From the NCBI RefSeq assembly GCF_031453675.1, contig NZ_JAVIZX010000001.1, positions 1,302,001-1,366,000 of the forward strand: a DNA stretch of 64,000 nt, written 5' to 3'. This document shows positions 19,274-27,487 of the stretch, one piece after another. Numbering within the stretch: position 1 is the stretch's first letter; each line of letters opens with the position of its first letter. The notes beneath the pieces are model-generated. The model was not told where the DNA came from and ran no database searches. It saw only the letters and a list, made by a program, of their open reading frames with translations. The translations under genes and the position numbers were made by a program. Origin of the DNA: Paracidovorax wautersii. GTDB lineage: Bacteria > Pseudomonadota > Gammaproteobacteria > Burkholderiales > Burkholderiaceae_C.

Positions 19274-20146
19274 TCAGCGCAGGAAGGCGGGCTTGGCGTA
19301 GCCGGCGAACTTGGCGTCCAGCACGGCCTTGTACTCGGGCGTGCGGTAGGCGGCGGCCAGGTCCTTGGCCCACTGCGTGTCCTTGTCGCGCGTCTTCACG
19401 GCGACGATGTTCAGGTAGTGGTCGGGCGTCTTCTCCAGCACCACGGCCTCGGTGAGCTTCAGGCCCGACGAGATGGCGAAGTTGCCGTTGATGATGGCGA
19501 ATTCGGCGTCGTCCAGCGAACGCGGAAGGTGCGCGGCATCCAGCGGCAGCAGCTTGATCTTGCGCGGGTTGCTCGCCAGGTCCAGCTCGGAGATGCGCAT
19601 GGGGTCCACGCCCTCCTTCACCGTCACCAGCCCGGCCTGCTGCAGCAGCACCAGCGCGCGCGCCAGGTTGGTGGCGTCGTTGGGCAGGCTCACGCGGTCG
19701 CCGTCCTTCAGGTCGGCCAGGGTCTTGCGCTTCTTGGAGTAGATGCCCATGGGCGCGATGGGGCCCTGCGTCAGCGCCGTCAGGTCCAGCTTGCGGTTGT
19801 TCTTGAACTGGTTGAAGTAGACCTCGTGCTGGAAGAAGTTGGCGTCCAGCGAGCCGTCGGCCAGGGCCAGGTTGGGCTGCACGTAGTCGTTGAACTCCAC
19901 CAGCTTCACGGTGTAGCCCTTCTTCTGCAGCTGCGGCACGATGCCCGACTGCAGCTGGTCGTAGTTGGAGCCGGCCGTGGCGCCGATCACGATCTGCTTC
20001 TTGGCCGGATCCTGCGCAGCGGCGGGCACCGACAGCGAGGCGGCAACGGCCAGGGCCGCCACCGTGAGGGCGCGGCGGCCCAGGGCGCCGGAGGCGGCGG
20101 CAGAAGACTCGGTGGAACGCTGGGCGGACAGGAAACGCAGGGACAT
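19274..20146 (-). CDS. MetQ/NlpA family ABC substrate-binding protein
   Basis: A 290-residue exported protein. A signal peptide (ALTVAALAVAASLSVPAAAQ) precedes KKQIVIGATAGSNYDQLQSGIVPQLQKKGYTVKLVEF, then LADGSLDANFFQHEVYFNQF and DGDRVSLPNDATNLARALVLLQ, all characteristic of the methionine-binding MetQ/NlpA family. There is no lipobox cysteine, so it should be soluble in the periplasm, unlike E. coli MetQ. No MetN ATPase or MetI permease is adjacent, so it must pair with components elsewhere. It ends toward the GntR gene. The 246 bases upstream of it hold no gene, only an AT-richer stretch and hairpin repeat copy 4. Confidence 0.88.
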   Translation of the reverse strand: MSLRFLSAQRSTESSAAASGALGRRALTVAALAVAASLSVPAAAQDPAKKQIVIGATAGSNYDQLQSGIVPQLQKKGYTVKLVEFNDYVQPNLALADGSLDANFFQHEVYFNQFKNNRKLDLTALTQGPIAPMGIYSKKRKTLADLKDGDRVSLPNDATNLARALVLLQQAGLVTVKEGVDPMRISELDLASNPRKIKLLPLDAAHLPRSLDDAEFAIINGNFAISSGLKLTEAVVLEKTPDHYLNIVAVKTRDKDTQWAKDLAAAYRTPEYKAVLDAKFAGYAKPAFLR

Positions 20147-20362
20147 GGCGCGGTCTCTCTTGGGCTATAGGTCTGGGGGTGGGCGGATGTGCGCCGGGGA
20201 TCACCCGCGCTCCCGCCGGGAGAGCCGGCAGTATCGAATCTGGCGCCCCGACAACCAAAGAATAAAAAGCTCTCTGCTTATTCCAAAGCAAGCCATGGAA
20301 AGCCGCCCTGGCCGGCGACCAGCCCCGCGCACGCACGGCCCGGAGATTCAGATCAAAACGGC

Positions 20363-20408
20363 CTGCAGCGCAGGCGCATCAAGCGCAAATAGCTATTGAT
20401 TCAATAGC
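20363..20408. repeat. Short intergenic hairpin repeat, copy 4
   Basis: Contains GCAGCGCAGGCGC, AAGCGCAAATAGCTATTG and a closing AATAGC. It overlaps the end of the deoxyribosyltransferase gene, so the last residues (LLNQ) and the TAG stop of that protein come from repeat sequence. Confidence 0.5.
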
Positions 20409-20950
20409 AAACGAGCCAGCTGGCGCAGGGCGTCTTCCGCCGTGGCCTCCAGCCCGCACGAGCGCGTGATCATGAGGTTGAGGCGCTGGCCACGGCCCTC
20501 CACCTCCATGCCGGTGGCGCTTTCGCGCACCACGCCGTCGGCGCCGCGCATGCAGGGCATGGCGGCGCTGACCCGCTCCGCGTAGCTCTGCGCGGGCACG
20601 TGGTAGGCCACCACCGGCTTGCCCAGCGCAATGGCATAGCCCACTTCGAAGACGGTGCCCGAATCCGGCTCCAGCCCGCGGAAGGCCTCCAGATTGGCGG
20701 CCACGCCGTCCGCCTGGCGCAGCAGCGCGATGTTGCCGTCGTAGATGCGCTGGGCGAGCGTGTCGTCGTCCGAGCCGCGGCCGGGGTGCGTGTCCACCTG
20801 CGTGTCGGTGGGAGCCACGCCCTCCAGGCCCAGGGCTGCGCACTGGGCCTTCAGCCGGGCGAAGCGCGCTGGCGCGTCGGGGCGGAAGACGTCGGGGCCC
20901 GCGAGATAAATGCGCGGGCGACGCGGGGAGGCCGTGGCAGCGGCGGTCAC
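20393..20950 (-). CDS. Nucleoside 2-deoxyribosyltransferase family protein
   Basis: A 185-residue cytoplasmic protein. RPRIYLAGPDVFRPDAPARF at the N terminus, GIALLR-like NIALLRQADGVAANLEAFRG and EPDSGTVFEVGYAIALGKPVVAYH are the conserved blocks of nucleoside 2-deoxyribosyltransferases, which exchange bases between deoxynucleosides in salvage. The GTG start at 20950 overlaps the stop of the glutaredoxin gene (GTGA), indicating coupling; open frame upstream is only the glutaredoxin gene read in another frame. The C terminus runs into a hairpin repeat that supplies the stop codon. Confidence 0.82.
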   Translation of the reverse strand: MTAAATASPRRPRIYLAGPDVFRPDAPARFARLKAQCAALGLEGVAPTDTQVDTHPGRGSDDDTLAQRIYDGNIALLRQADGVAANLEAFRGLEPDSGTVFEVGYAIALGKPVVAYHVPAQSYAERVSAAMPCMRGADGVVRESATGMEVEGRGQRLNLMITRSCGLEATAEDALRQLARLLLNQ

Positions 20951-21189
20951 AGTCCCAGCTGCGACAGCGCGGCCTGCAGGCCGGCCAGCCCGCCCACGCG
21001 CTGGTCGTTGATGAAGACCTGGGGCATCTGGCGCACGGACGGGCCGCACTTCTGGAAGAACGCGAGGCGCTCGGCCTCGTCGTCGATCTTGATCTCCTCG
21101 AAGGCGATGGAGCGCGTCTTCAGCAGCATCTTGGCGGAATCGCACTGCGGGCAGGCGGACTTCGAGTAAATGACGATCTTCAGTTCCAT
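20947..21189 (-). CDS. Glutaredoxin-like protein
   Basis: An 80-residue thioredoxin-fold protein with the redox motif CPQC at residues about 14-17 (IYSKSACPQCDSAKMLL), the cis-proline block SVRQMPQVFINDQRVGG and a final helix LAGLQAALSQL. Glutaredoxins of this size reduce disulfides with glutathione or NADPH-linked partners, for example in ribonucleotide reduction. The ATG at 21189 gives the standard length. It overlaps the deoxyribosyltransferase start by four bases, so both are made together; a joint role in deoxynucleotide metabolism is possible but not shown. Confidence 0.85.
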   Translation of the reverse strand: MELKIVIYSKSACPQCDSAKMLLKTRSIAFEEIKIDDEAERLAFFQKCGPSVRQMPQVFINDQRVGGLAGLQAALSQLGL

Positions 21190-21267
21190 GGGCGGTAGTT
21201 TATGCGGGCGGCCCGGGGCGCGCCGGGCGGAGGATATCGCCGCCACCGCGCCCCCCGTGGGCCGGGC

Positions 21268-21636
21268 TCAGCGCCCGAGCAGCCCCTGCAGCCGCGCGCG
21301 CAGGGCGCCGAACTTGTCGCCGCTGGCGTTGACCGCCTCGCACCGGCCCTCCACCGTGCGCGCCGGCTCGGCCAGCGGCCGGTAGGCCAGCAGGGTCTCG
21401 CAGTCGCAGCGCAGGCGGGCCTTCAGGACGTGCGTGCGGCGGTCGGTCACCTCGGCCACCCAGCAGGCGTCGGCGCAGCCGCAGGTGCGGTACGTCAGCA
21501 CCTCGTCGCTGCGTTCCCAGTCCAGCGTTTGCGCAGCCGGCCGGAGCGGCGTCTGCGCCTGGGCTGGGGCACCGGACAGGGCGAGCAACAGCCCGGCGCA
21601 TACCAGCCCCGCGCTCAGGCCCGCGCGCCGCGTCAT
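21268..21636 (-). CDS. Exported cysteine-rich protein of unknown function
   Basis: A 122-residue protein with an N-terminal signal peptide (LSAGLVCAGLLLALSGAPAQAQ). The mature part has a cysteine group, YRTCGCADACWVAEV, then LRCDCETLL and GRCEAVN, suggesting disulfides or metal binding in the periplasm. I do not recognise the family. Its ATG overlaps the stop of the cobalamin adenosyltransferase gene (ATGA), so the two are co-translated. It ends about 78 bases before the glutaredoxin gene on the same strand. Confidence 0.7.
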   Translation of the reverse strand: MTRRAGLSAGLVCAGLLLALSGAPAQAQTPLRPAAQTLDWERSDEVLTYRTCGCADACWVAEVTDRRTHVLKARLRCDCETLLAYRPLAEPARTVEGRCEAVNASGDKFGALRARLQGLLGR

Positions 21637-22205
21637 GTGGGCTCGCCGCCCTGCCGCGCCAGGCGCTCGCTCTTCCAGTACACGTCGTCGCCGCCGTCCA
21701 CGCGGTTGAGCACGCGGGCCAGCACGAAGAGCAGGTCGGACAAGCGGTTGAGGTAGCGCCGGGGCGCATCGCGCAGGGGTTCGGCGGCGCCGAGCGCCAC
21801 CACAGCGCGCTCGGCCCGGCGCGCCACCGTGCGGCACACGTGGGCCTGCGCCGCCGCGCGCGTGCCGGCAGGCAGGATGAACTCCTGCAGGCGCGGCAGC
21901 GTGGCGTTGTACAGCGCCAGGGCCTCGTCGAGCTGCAGCAGCGCGTCGTCCTTGAGCAGCGCGAAGCCGGGGATGGACAGCTCGCCGCCCAGGTTGAAGA
22001 GCTGGTGCTGCACGTCCACCAGCAGCTCGCGCACGCCCTGCGGCAGCGGCTCGCACAGCAGCAGGCCGATGTGGGAGTTGAGCTCGTCCACGTCGCCCAT
22101 GGCGTGCGGGCGGCCGCTGTCCTTGGAGACGCGGCTGTTGTCCCCCAGGCCCGTGGTGCCGTCGTCGCCCGTGCGGGTGGCGATCTGTGACAGTCGGTTG
22201 GCCAT
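21633..22205 (-). CDS. Cob(I)yrinic acid a,c-diamide / cobalamin adenosyltransferase, PduO type
   Basis: A 190-residue cytoplasmic enzyme that transfers the adenosyl group of ATP to cob(I)alamin to make coenzyme B12. It shows the ATP-binding N terminus of the PduO family (ATRTGDDGTTGLGDNSRVSK), DVDELNSHIGLLL, QHQLFNLGGELSIPG and the C-terminal RRAERAVVAL and YLNRLSDLLFVLAR blocks with the conserved arginines. The ATG at 22205 gives the usual length. A B12-binding radical SAM protein and CbtAB-type cobalt transporters also occur in this window, so B12 use is a recurring theme. Confidence 0.92.
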   Translation of the reverse strand: MANRLSQIATRTGDDGTTGLGDNSRVSKDSGRPHAMGDVDELNSHIGLLLCEPLPQGVRELLVDVQHQLFNLGGELSIPGFALLKDDALLQLDEALALYNATLPRLQEFILPAGTRAAAQAHVCRTVARRAERAVVALGAAEPLRDAPRRYLNRLSDLLFVLARVLNRVDGGDDVYWKSERLARQGGEPT

Positions 22206-22427
22206 GTGTGCGGTCCCTTTCCTTGCTTTCGTTGGTGTGGCAGCCGAAGGCATTGTGCGGGAGAGCCGGCGGGGCCCCTGGGGACACGCCGCTGCCAGCC
22301 GGCGAACGGGGTGCGCGTTACATCCATGGGCAAATGTGTAGCCGGGCAACAGCTGGCAAAAGTGCTCGCGCGGGCGGCCGCCCTGCGGTGCAATGCGCCC
22401 GTGTTCAATGCTTCCCGGAGCCCTTCC

Positions 22428-22928
22428 ATGCCCCATGACGGTACGCCGCGGCGTCCCCGCACCCTCACCTTCGATGCGCGCAGCGTGCTGCTGTTTGCAG
22501 CCCTGTCCATGGGGGGGGCGGCCCTTCAGGCGCAGACGTCTTCCTCGTCGGCGCAGGGGTCTTCGTCTTCGTCGTCGTCTTCCTCATCGACGTCCTTGCC
22601 GTCCCTGCGGCTGCAGGCGCCCGGCAGCGGCGGCGCGTCGTCCGGCACGGGGCTGCGGGCGTCGGGCGGAAGCACCAGCGCCAACGCCAGCGGCGTGTCC
22701 CGCAGCGCTGGCAACGGCAGCCACGGCGACGCGGGTGCCGGCAGCACGCACACCGCGCAGGCGGACGTCCACGCGGCCTTCCGGCGCGCCGACAAGAACC
22801 AGGACGGCCAGCTGAGCCCCGCCGAGGCCAGCGCCTTCCCCGCCATCGGCAACCGCTTCAAGGAGCTGGACAAGGACCGCAACGGCAGCCTGTCGCCCGA
22901 GGAGTTCCAGGCCGGCGCTTCGTCGTGA
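22428..22928 (+). CDS. Exported EF-hand protein
   Basis: A 166-residue protein. A signal-like hydrophobic segment (SVLLFAALSMGGAALQAQ) leads into a serine-run linker and a Gly/Ser-rich middle of about 60 residues. Two canonical calcium loops follow: DKNQDGQLSPAE at about 122-133 and DKDRNGSLSPEE at about 148-159, both with the expected acidic or oxygen ligands. It probably binds calcium in the periplasm; the target is unknown. The ATG at 22428 has GGAG upstream. It is divergent from the cobalamin adenosyltransferase gene. Confidence 0.82.
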   Translation: MPHDGTPRRPRTLTFDARSVLLFAALSMGGAALQAQTSSSSAQGSSSSSSSSSSTSLPSLRLQAPGSGGASSGTGLRASGGSTSANASGVSRSAGNGSHGDAGAGSTHTAQADVHAAFRRADKNQDGQLSPAEASAFPAIGNRFKELDKDRNGSLSPEEFQAGASS

Positions 22929-22987
22929 ACCGCGCCCCGCGCCCGGGAGCCGCCAGCGCGGCCCTGCGCAAACCGCTCTCCAAACCG

Positions 22988-23070
22988 TAGCGCGCTGCGC
23001 TTGCCAGTATTGATATTTAGGCTAAAAATTCCTTGAACTTCAATCCGTAACAGCGCAAGCAGCTATAGAT
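22988..23070. repeat. Short intergenic hairpin repeat, copy 5 (long-loop form)
   Basis: Half-sites CTGCGCTTGCCAGTAT and CAGCGCAAGCAGCTATAG flank about 45 bases that include CCTTGAACTTC, like the copy at 8441. It sits between the convergent EF-hand and ABC ATPase genes. Confidence 0.6.
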
Positions 23071-23093
23071 ACGGGAGCAAGACCCGCGGCCGA

Positions 23094-23859
<766 letters not shown>

Positions 23860-23876
<17 letters not shown>

Positions 23877-24513
23877 GGATCTTCCTTTCCAGGAACTTGG
23901 CGTAGAGACTGATGGGGTAGCACAGCGCGAAGTACATCAGCGCCACGCAGGCGAACACCGTGAACGGCTGGTAGGTGACGTTGGAGATCATGTTGCCGGC
24001 GCGCGTGAGCTCGACGAAGCCGACCACCGAGGCCAGCGCCGTGCCCTTGATCACCTGCACCATGAAGCCCACCGTGGGCGCAATCGCCATGCGCGTGGCC
24101 TGCGGAATGACCACGTGGCGCAGCAGCTCGCCGAACGAGAGCGCCAGGCTCTGCGCGGCCTCCCACTGGCCCTTGGGAATGGCGACCACGCAGCCGCGCC
24201 AGATCTCGGTGAGGAAGGCGCTGGTGTAGAGCGTGAGCGCCAGCGTGACCGAGAACCACGCCGACACGTTGATGCCGAACAGCCCGATGCCGAAGTACGC
24301 CAGGAACAGCTGCATCAGCAGCGGCGTGCCCTGAAAGACCTGCACATAGGCGCCGACCAGGCGGTCCACCCAGCCGATGCGCGTGAGGCGGGCCACCAGC
24401 AGCAGCGCGCCCACGAGGCCGCCGCCGATGAAGGCGATGAGCGAGAGCACCACCGTCCAGCGCGCGGCCAGCAGCAGGTTGCGGAAGATGTCCCAGAAGG
24501 TGAAGTCGACCAT
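23860..24513 (-). CDS. Polar amino acid ABC transporter permease
   Basis: A 217-residue inner-membrane protein of the HisM/GlnP family with about five membrane segments. VGAYVQVFQGTPLLMQLFLAYFG and FLTEIWRGCVVAIPKGQWEAAQSLALSFGELLRHVVIPQA form the conserved coupling loop (EAA motif) that contacts the ATPase. TTG/ATG choice: the ATG at 24513 matches the family start (MVDFTFWDIFRNLLLAARWT). It follows the other permease after five bases and overlaps the ATPase gene. Confidence 0.9.
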
Positions 24514-24518
24514 GGTGC

Positions 24519-25181
24519 TTACCGTCCGAAGATGAACCGGGGACCGGCCCAGTTGAGCGCGCGCCGCAGCGCGATGGACAGCACCAGGTAGATGGCTGTG
24601 GCGACGATGTAGGCCTCGAAGGTGCGGAAGTTCTGCGCCTGGATCACGTTGGCCGAGTAGCTCAGCTCCTCGGTGGAGATTTGCCCGCAGACGGCCGAGC
24701 CCAGCATCACGATGATGATCTGGCTGACCATGGCCGGCCACACGCGCTTGAGCGAGGGCGGCAGCACCACGCGCGTGAAGACCTGCACGCGGTTGAGCGC
24801 CAGGCTCTGCGCCGCCTCGATCTGCCCGCGCGGCGTGGCCTCGATGCCGGCGCGGATGATCTCGCTGGCGTAGGCGCCCAGGTTGAGCACCATGGCGATG
24901 ACCGAGGCCAGCTCCGGGCTCAGCTTCACGCCCATCGACGGCAGGCCGAAGAAGATGAAGAACAGCTGCACGATGAAGGGCGTGTTGCGGATCAGCTCCA
25001 CATACGTGCCCACCACCACGCGCAGCGCGAGCGGCCCGCTGGCCCGCGCCCACGCGCAGGCAATGCCCACCAGCATGCCGATGGCCATGGACACGGCCGT
25101 CAGGCCCAGCGTCCACAGCACCCCGCGCAGCAGGAACGGCCACTGCACCAGCACCGCCGCAAAATCGAGTTGGATTTGCAT
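24519..25181 (-). CDS. Polar amino acid ABC transporter permease
   Basis: A 220-residue inner-membrane protein of the same family as its downstream neighbour. FLLRGVLWTLGLTAVSMAIG begins the first membrane span, YVELIRNTPFIVQLFFIFFG is the family block, and EIIRAGIEATPRGQIEAAQSLALNRVQVFTRVVLPPSL is the EAA loop. With the second permease it forms a heterodimeric channel. It is separated from the binding-protein gene upstream by 201 bases containing repeat copy B, which may give unequal expression of binding protein and channel. Confidence 0.9.
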   Translation of the reverse strand: MQIQLDFAAVLVQWPFLLRGVLWTLGLTAVSMAIGMLVGIACAWARASGPLALRVVVGTYVELIRNTPFIVQLFFIFFGLPSMGVKLSPELASVIAMVLNLGAYASEIIRAGIEATPRGQIEAAQSLALNRVQVFTRVVLPPSLKRVWPAMVSQIIIVMLGSAVCGQISTEELSYSANVIQAQNFRTFEAYIVATAIYLVLSIALRRALNWAGPRFIFGR

Positions 25182-25308
25182 ATCAATTCATCCCGTGCGC
25201 TGCACTGCGCGCAGCACACAACCCTTTGAAACCGTCACGCGCCCCCCGTCAGAAGGCCGCGGAGCAGGCCAAGCCAGCGGACGCCGCGGAACGGGCTTCG
25301 CCCGGCCG

Positions 25309-25382
25309 CTGGCGTCGTCCCCCCTCCCACGCGCAGCGTGAGAGAGGGGGTGAAGGCGCGCAGCGCCTCAGGGGGGTGCCCT
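25309..25382 (-). repeat. Gene-end palindromic repeat, copy B
   Basis: Related to 5382-5450: a GGCGTCGTCC start, CCCCTCCCA, a CGCGCAGCGTGAGAG loop, AGGGGG, a GGCGCGCAGCGCCTC hairpin and a GGGGGG end, directly against the TAA of the binding-protein gene. It lies inside an operon, so it may reduce transcription into the permease genes or protect the upstream message. Confidence 0.6.
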
Positions 25383-26195
25383 TTATTCCGTCAACGGCAG
25401 ATCACCCGCGGTGCGGCCGAGCCACTTCTTGGCCATGGCATCCAGCGTGCCGTCCTTCTTGGCGGCCAGGATGATCTCGTTGACCTTCATGCGCAGCGCG
25501 TCCTCGCCCTTGGCCACGCCGATGAAGTTGGGGCTGTCCTTGATGAGCAGCTTGTATTCGGCGTTGAGCTGGGGGTTCTTCTGCATCATCAGGCCGGCGT
25601 TGGACACGCTGGTGGCGATCACCTGCGTCTGCCCGGCCACGAAGGCGGCGGTGGACGCGGCCTGGTCTTCATAGCGCTTGAACTGCATGGAAGCGGGGCC
25701 GACCTTGGCCAGCTCCTGCTCTTCCATGGCGCCCTTGGCCACCGCCACGGTCTTGTTGGCCAGGTCGTCGAAGGACTTGATCTGCAGGCTCTTGGAGGCA
25801 TACACGCCCTGGAAGAACGGCGCGTAGGCGTGCGTGAAGTCGATCACCTTCAGGCGCTCGGGGTTCTTGCCCAGCGTGGAGATCACCAGGTCCACCTGCT
25901 TGGTCTGCACGTAGGGAATGCGGTTGGCGCTGGTGACGGGCACCATCTCCAGCTTCACGCCCAGCTGCTTGGCGATCAGCTCGGCCATGGCGATGTCCAG
26001 GCCCTGGGGCTTGAGGTCCAGGCCCACGAAGCCGTAGGGCGGGTAGTCGGTGGGCACGGCGATCTTGATCGTCTTGGTCTGCGTGACCTTGTCCAGCGCG
26101 TTCTGCGCGTGGACGGCGGCCGTGCCCCCCAGCAATGCGGCAGCGGCCAGGGCCAGCGTGAGGCGGCGGCGGGAGAAGATGGCGGCGGGGGTCAT
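25383..26195 (-). CDS. Polar amino acid ABC transporter substrate-binding protein
   Basis: A 270-residue exported protein. A twin-arginine-like signal (SRRRLTLALAAAALLGGTAAVHAQ) precedes a SBP_bac_3 domain: IKIAVPTDYPPYGFVGLDLKPQGLDIAMAELIAKQLG, VDLVISTLGKNPERLKVIDFTHAYAPFFQGVYA and a VNEIILAAKKDGTLDAMAKKWLG C terminus. It captures an amino acid or small organic amine for the adjacent transporter. The ATG at 26195 has AGGAG nearby and overlaps the stop of the GntR gene (ATGA), coupling regulator and receptor. Confidence 0.9.
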   Translation of the reverse strand: MTPAAIFSRRRLTLALAAAALLGGTAAVHAQNALDKVTQTKTIKIAVPTDYPPYGFVGLDLKPQGLDIAMAELIAKQLGVKLEMVPVTSANRIPYVQTKQVDLVISTLGKNPERLKVIDFTHAYAPFFQGVYASKSLQIKSFDDLANKTVAVAKGAMEEQELAKVGPASMQFKRYEDQAASTAAFVAGQTQVIATSVSNAGLMMQKNPQLNAEYKLLIKDSPNFIGVAKGEDALRMKVNEIILAAKKDGTLDAMAKKWLGRTAGDLPLTE

Positions 26196-27064
26196 AGAAG
26201 CGCTCCTAGGTAGGTCGAGGGGGGATCGGCGTCGTGGCCCGACGTCGGGGACGGGGAAGAAGAAGAGGAAGAAGGCGAGGACGTGGCGGCAGCAGCCGCA
26301 GCCGGTCCGCGCCGTTTTGCGGAGGTGGAATGCAATGCCCGTGCCTGCGCCCGCGCCCGCGCGGCAGGGGCGGCAGCGCCGCCGCTGCCCGCCTTGTCCA
26401 CGGGCGCGAGCGCGCCGCGCAGCTGCGCCAGCGGATCGGCATGCGCGGGCAGGCGCAGATGGCTCTGCACGGACCCGATGTGTTCGGACATCAGCGCCTC
26501 GGCGCCGGCGATGTCGCCCGCCTCCAGCGCGGCGACGATGCGCACGTGGTCCTCGCACGACTGCGCGGCGTCGTGCGAGGACTGGTACAGCATGGCGATG
26601 AGCGTGGTGCGCGCGGTGAAGTCGCGCAAGGTGTCGGCCAGCAGGTGGTTGCCCAGGCATTCGGCCAGGCACACGTGGAAGTCGCCCAGCAGAAAGCTGC
26701 GCGCACCCACGTCGCTGCCGCGCACGGCCGCCTTCTCGCGGGCCAGGTGGGCCTTGAGGGATTTGAGGGCCGGCTTGTCCAGCGGCTTCATGCCGCGGAT
26801 CAGCCCCAGTTCGATGACGCGGCGGGCCTCGAAGGCCTCGCGGGCGTCGTCCTGCGAGGGCTCGATCACGTACCAGCCGCGCCGCGCGCTCACGGTGACG
26901 ATGCCGCGCACCGACAGCCGCGTGAGCGCCTCGCGCACGATGGTGCGGCTGCAGTCGAACAGCAGGGCCAGCTGCTGCTCGCCCAGGCGGGAGCCGGGGG
27001 CGAGCTTCTGCGCCATCACCGCTTCGATGATGCGGTCGCTGATATCGGTCGAGGAAATCGCCAT
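26192..27064 (-). CDS. GntR family transcriptional regulator (FCD domain) with low-complexity tail
   Basis: A 290-residue regulator. The winged helix-turn-helix is at about residues 5-70 (IIEAVMAQKLAPGSRLGEQQLALLFDCSRTIVREALTRL), followed by an FCD domain (EARRVIELGLIRG, LGDFHVCLAECLGN, CEDHVRIVAALEAGDIAGAEALMSEHI). The last 60 residues are Ala-, Ser- and Pro-rich and not conserved in the family. Start choice: ATG 27064 begins directly before the DNA-binding domain; a GTG at 27115 would add 17 residues and run through the proposed operator. It precedes and overlaps its transporter's binding-protein gene, so it likely controls that uptake system and itself. Confidence 0.88.
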   Translation of the reverse strand: MAISSTDISDRIIEAVMAQKLAPGSRLGEQQLALLFDCSRTIVREALTRLSVRGIVTVSARRGWYVIEPSQDDAREAFEARRVIELGLIRGMKPLDKPALKSLKAHLAREKAAVRGSDVGARSFLLGDFHVCLAECLGNHLLADTLRDFTARTTLIAMLYQSSHDAAQSCEDHVRIVAALEAGDIAGAEALMSEHIGSVQSHLRLPAHADPLAQLRGALAPVDKAGSGGAAAPAARARAQARALHSTSAKRRGPAAAAAATSSPSSSSSSPSPTSGHDADPPSTYLGALL

Positions 27065-27093
27065 GGCCTGCATACCAGCAGGAACCATGCCCA

Positions 27094-27105
27094 CTGGTAT
27101 ACAAG
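27094..27105. promoter_or_regulatory. Candidate GntR operator upstream of the regulator gene
   Basis: CTGGTATACAAG is a 12-base palindrome with one mismatched pair around GTATAC, a core often bound by FadR-subfamily GntR proteins. It lies 30-41 bases upstream of the chosen GntR start. Confidence 0.45.
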
Positions 27106-27121
27106 CCGGATGCACAACTCT

Positions 27122-27142
27122 GGTTCAGCGGCGCGCTGAACC
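27122..27142. other. Perfect hairpin upstream of the GntR gene
   Basis: GGTTCAGCG and CGCTGAACC pair perfectly around a three-base loop. No T-run follows on either strand, so it may be a protein site or a weak end for the leftward amidohydrolase message. Between 27143 and 27219 nothing else is evident. Confidence 0.4.
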
Positions 27143-27219
27143 GGCGGCGGGCGGCACCAACTTGGCGAGGCGCGCACGGCGTCCGTGCACGCCGGCTCCG
27201 AAACGGGTGAGCGCGCTCA

Positions 27220-27487
27220 GAGCCTGTTTACGATCTTCCAGGGGTCGCGCAGCGGTCTTTGCGGGATGGGATGCTAGGCGCGGTGCGCAGTGGATAGCCC
27301 GGCTATCCACCAGCGCCGCAACGCCGCAGACCGCCCGCAAAGACCGCTGCCCGAAGGGTTGGAGCGAAATCGGGCGATTGGACGCCCCGGCTGCTTGCAT
27401 GGGCACGAGCCCATGCGGCGCACCCGGAGCATCCACTCATCCCGATTGCGCTCCAACGCGATCCCCTGTGAGATCGTAAACAGGCTC
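27220..27487 (-). mobile_element. MITE-like element, copy 1 (268 bp)
   Basis: The ends are inverted repeats: GAGCCTGTTTACGATCT at the left and its complement at the right, with a further GGGG(A/T)TCGCG block inside each. Bases TCA flank both ends (27217-27219 and 27488-27490), a 3-bp target duplication of the form TNA. The right-hand TCA is the TGA stop codon of the M20 hydrolase on the minus strand. The inside holds palindromes such as TGGATAGCCCGGCTATCCA but no transposase. The frames it carries are unlikely to be genes. A second copy is at 39567-39824. TNA duplication and GAG ends recall the IS5 family (IS1031-like). Confidence 0.75.

Noticed and set aside
27125-27436. A 103-codon minus-strand frame in the MITE-like element
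   Set aside because: It depends on the element's own sequence, is not kept intact in copy 2, and lacks a ribosome binding site.
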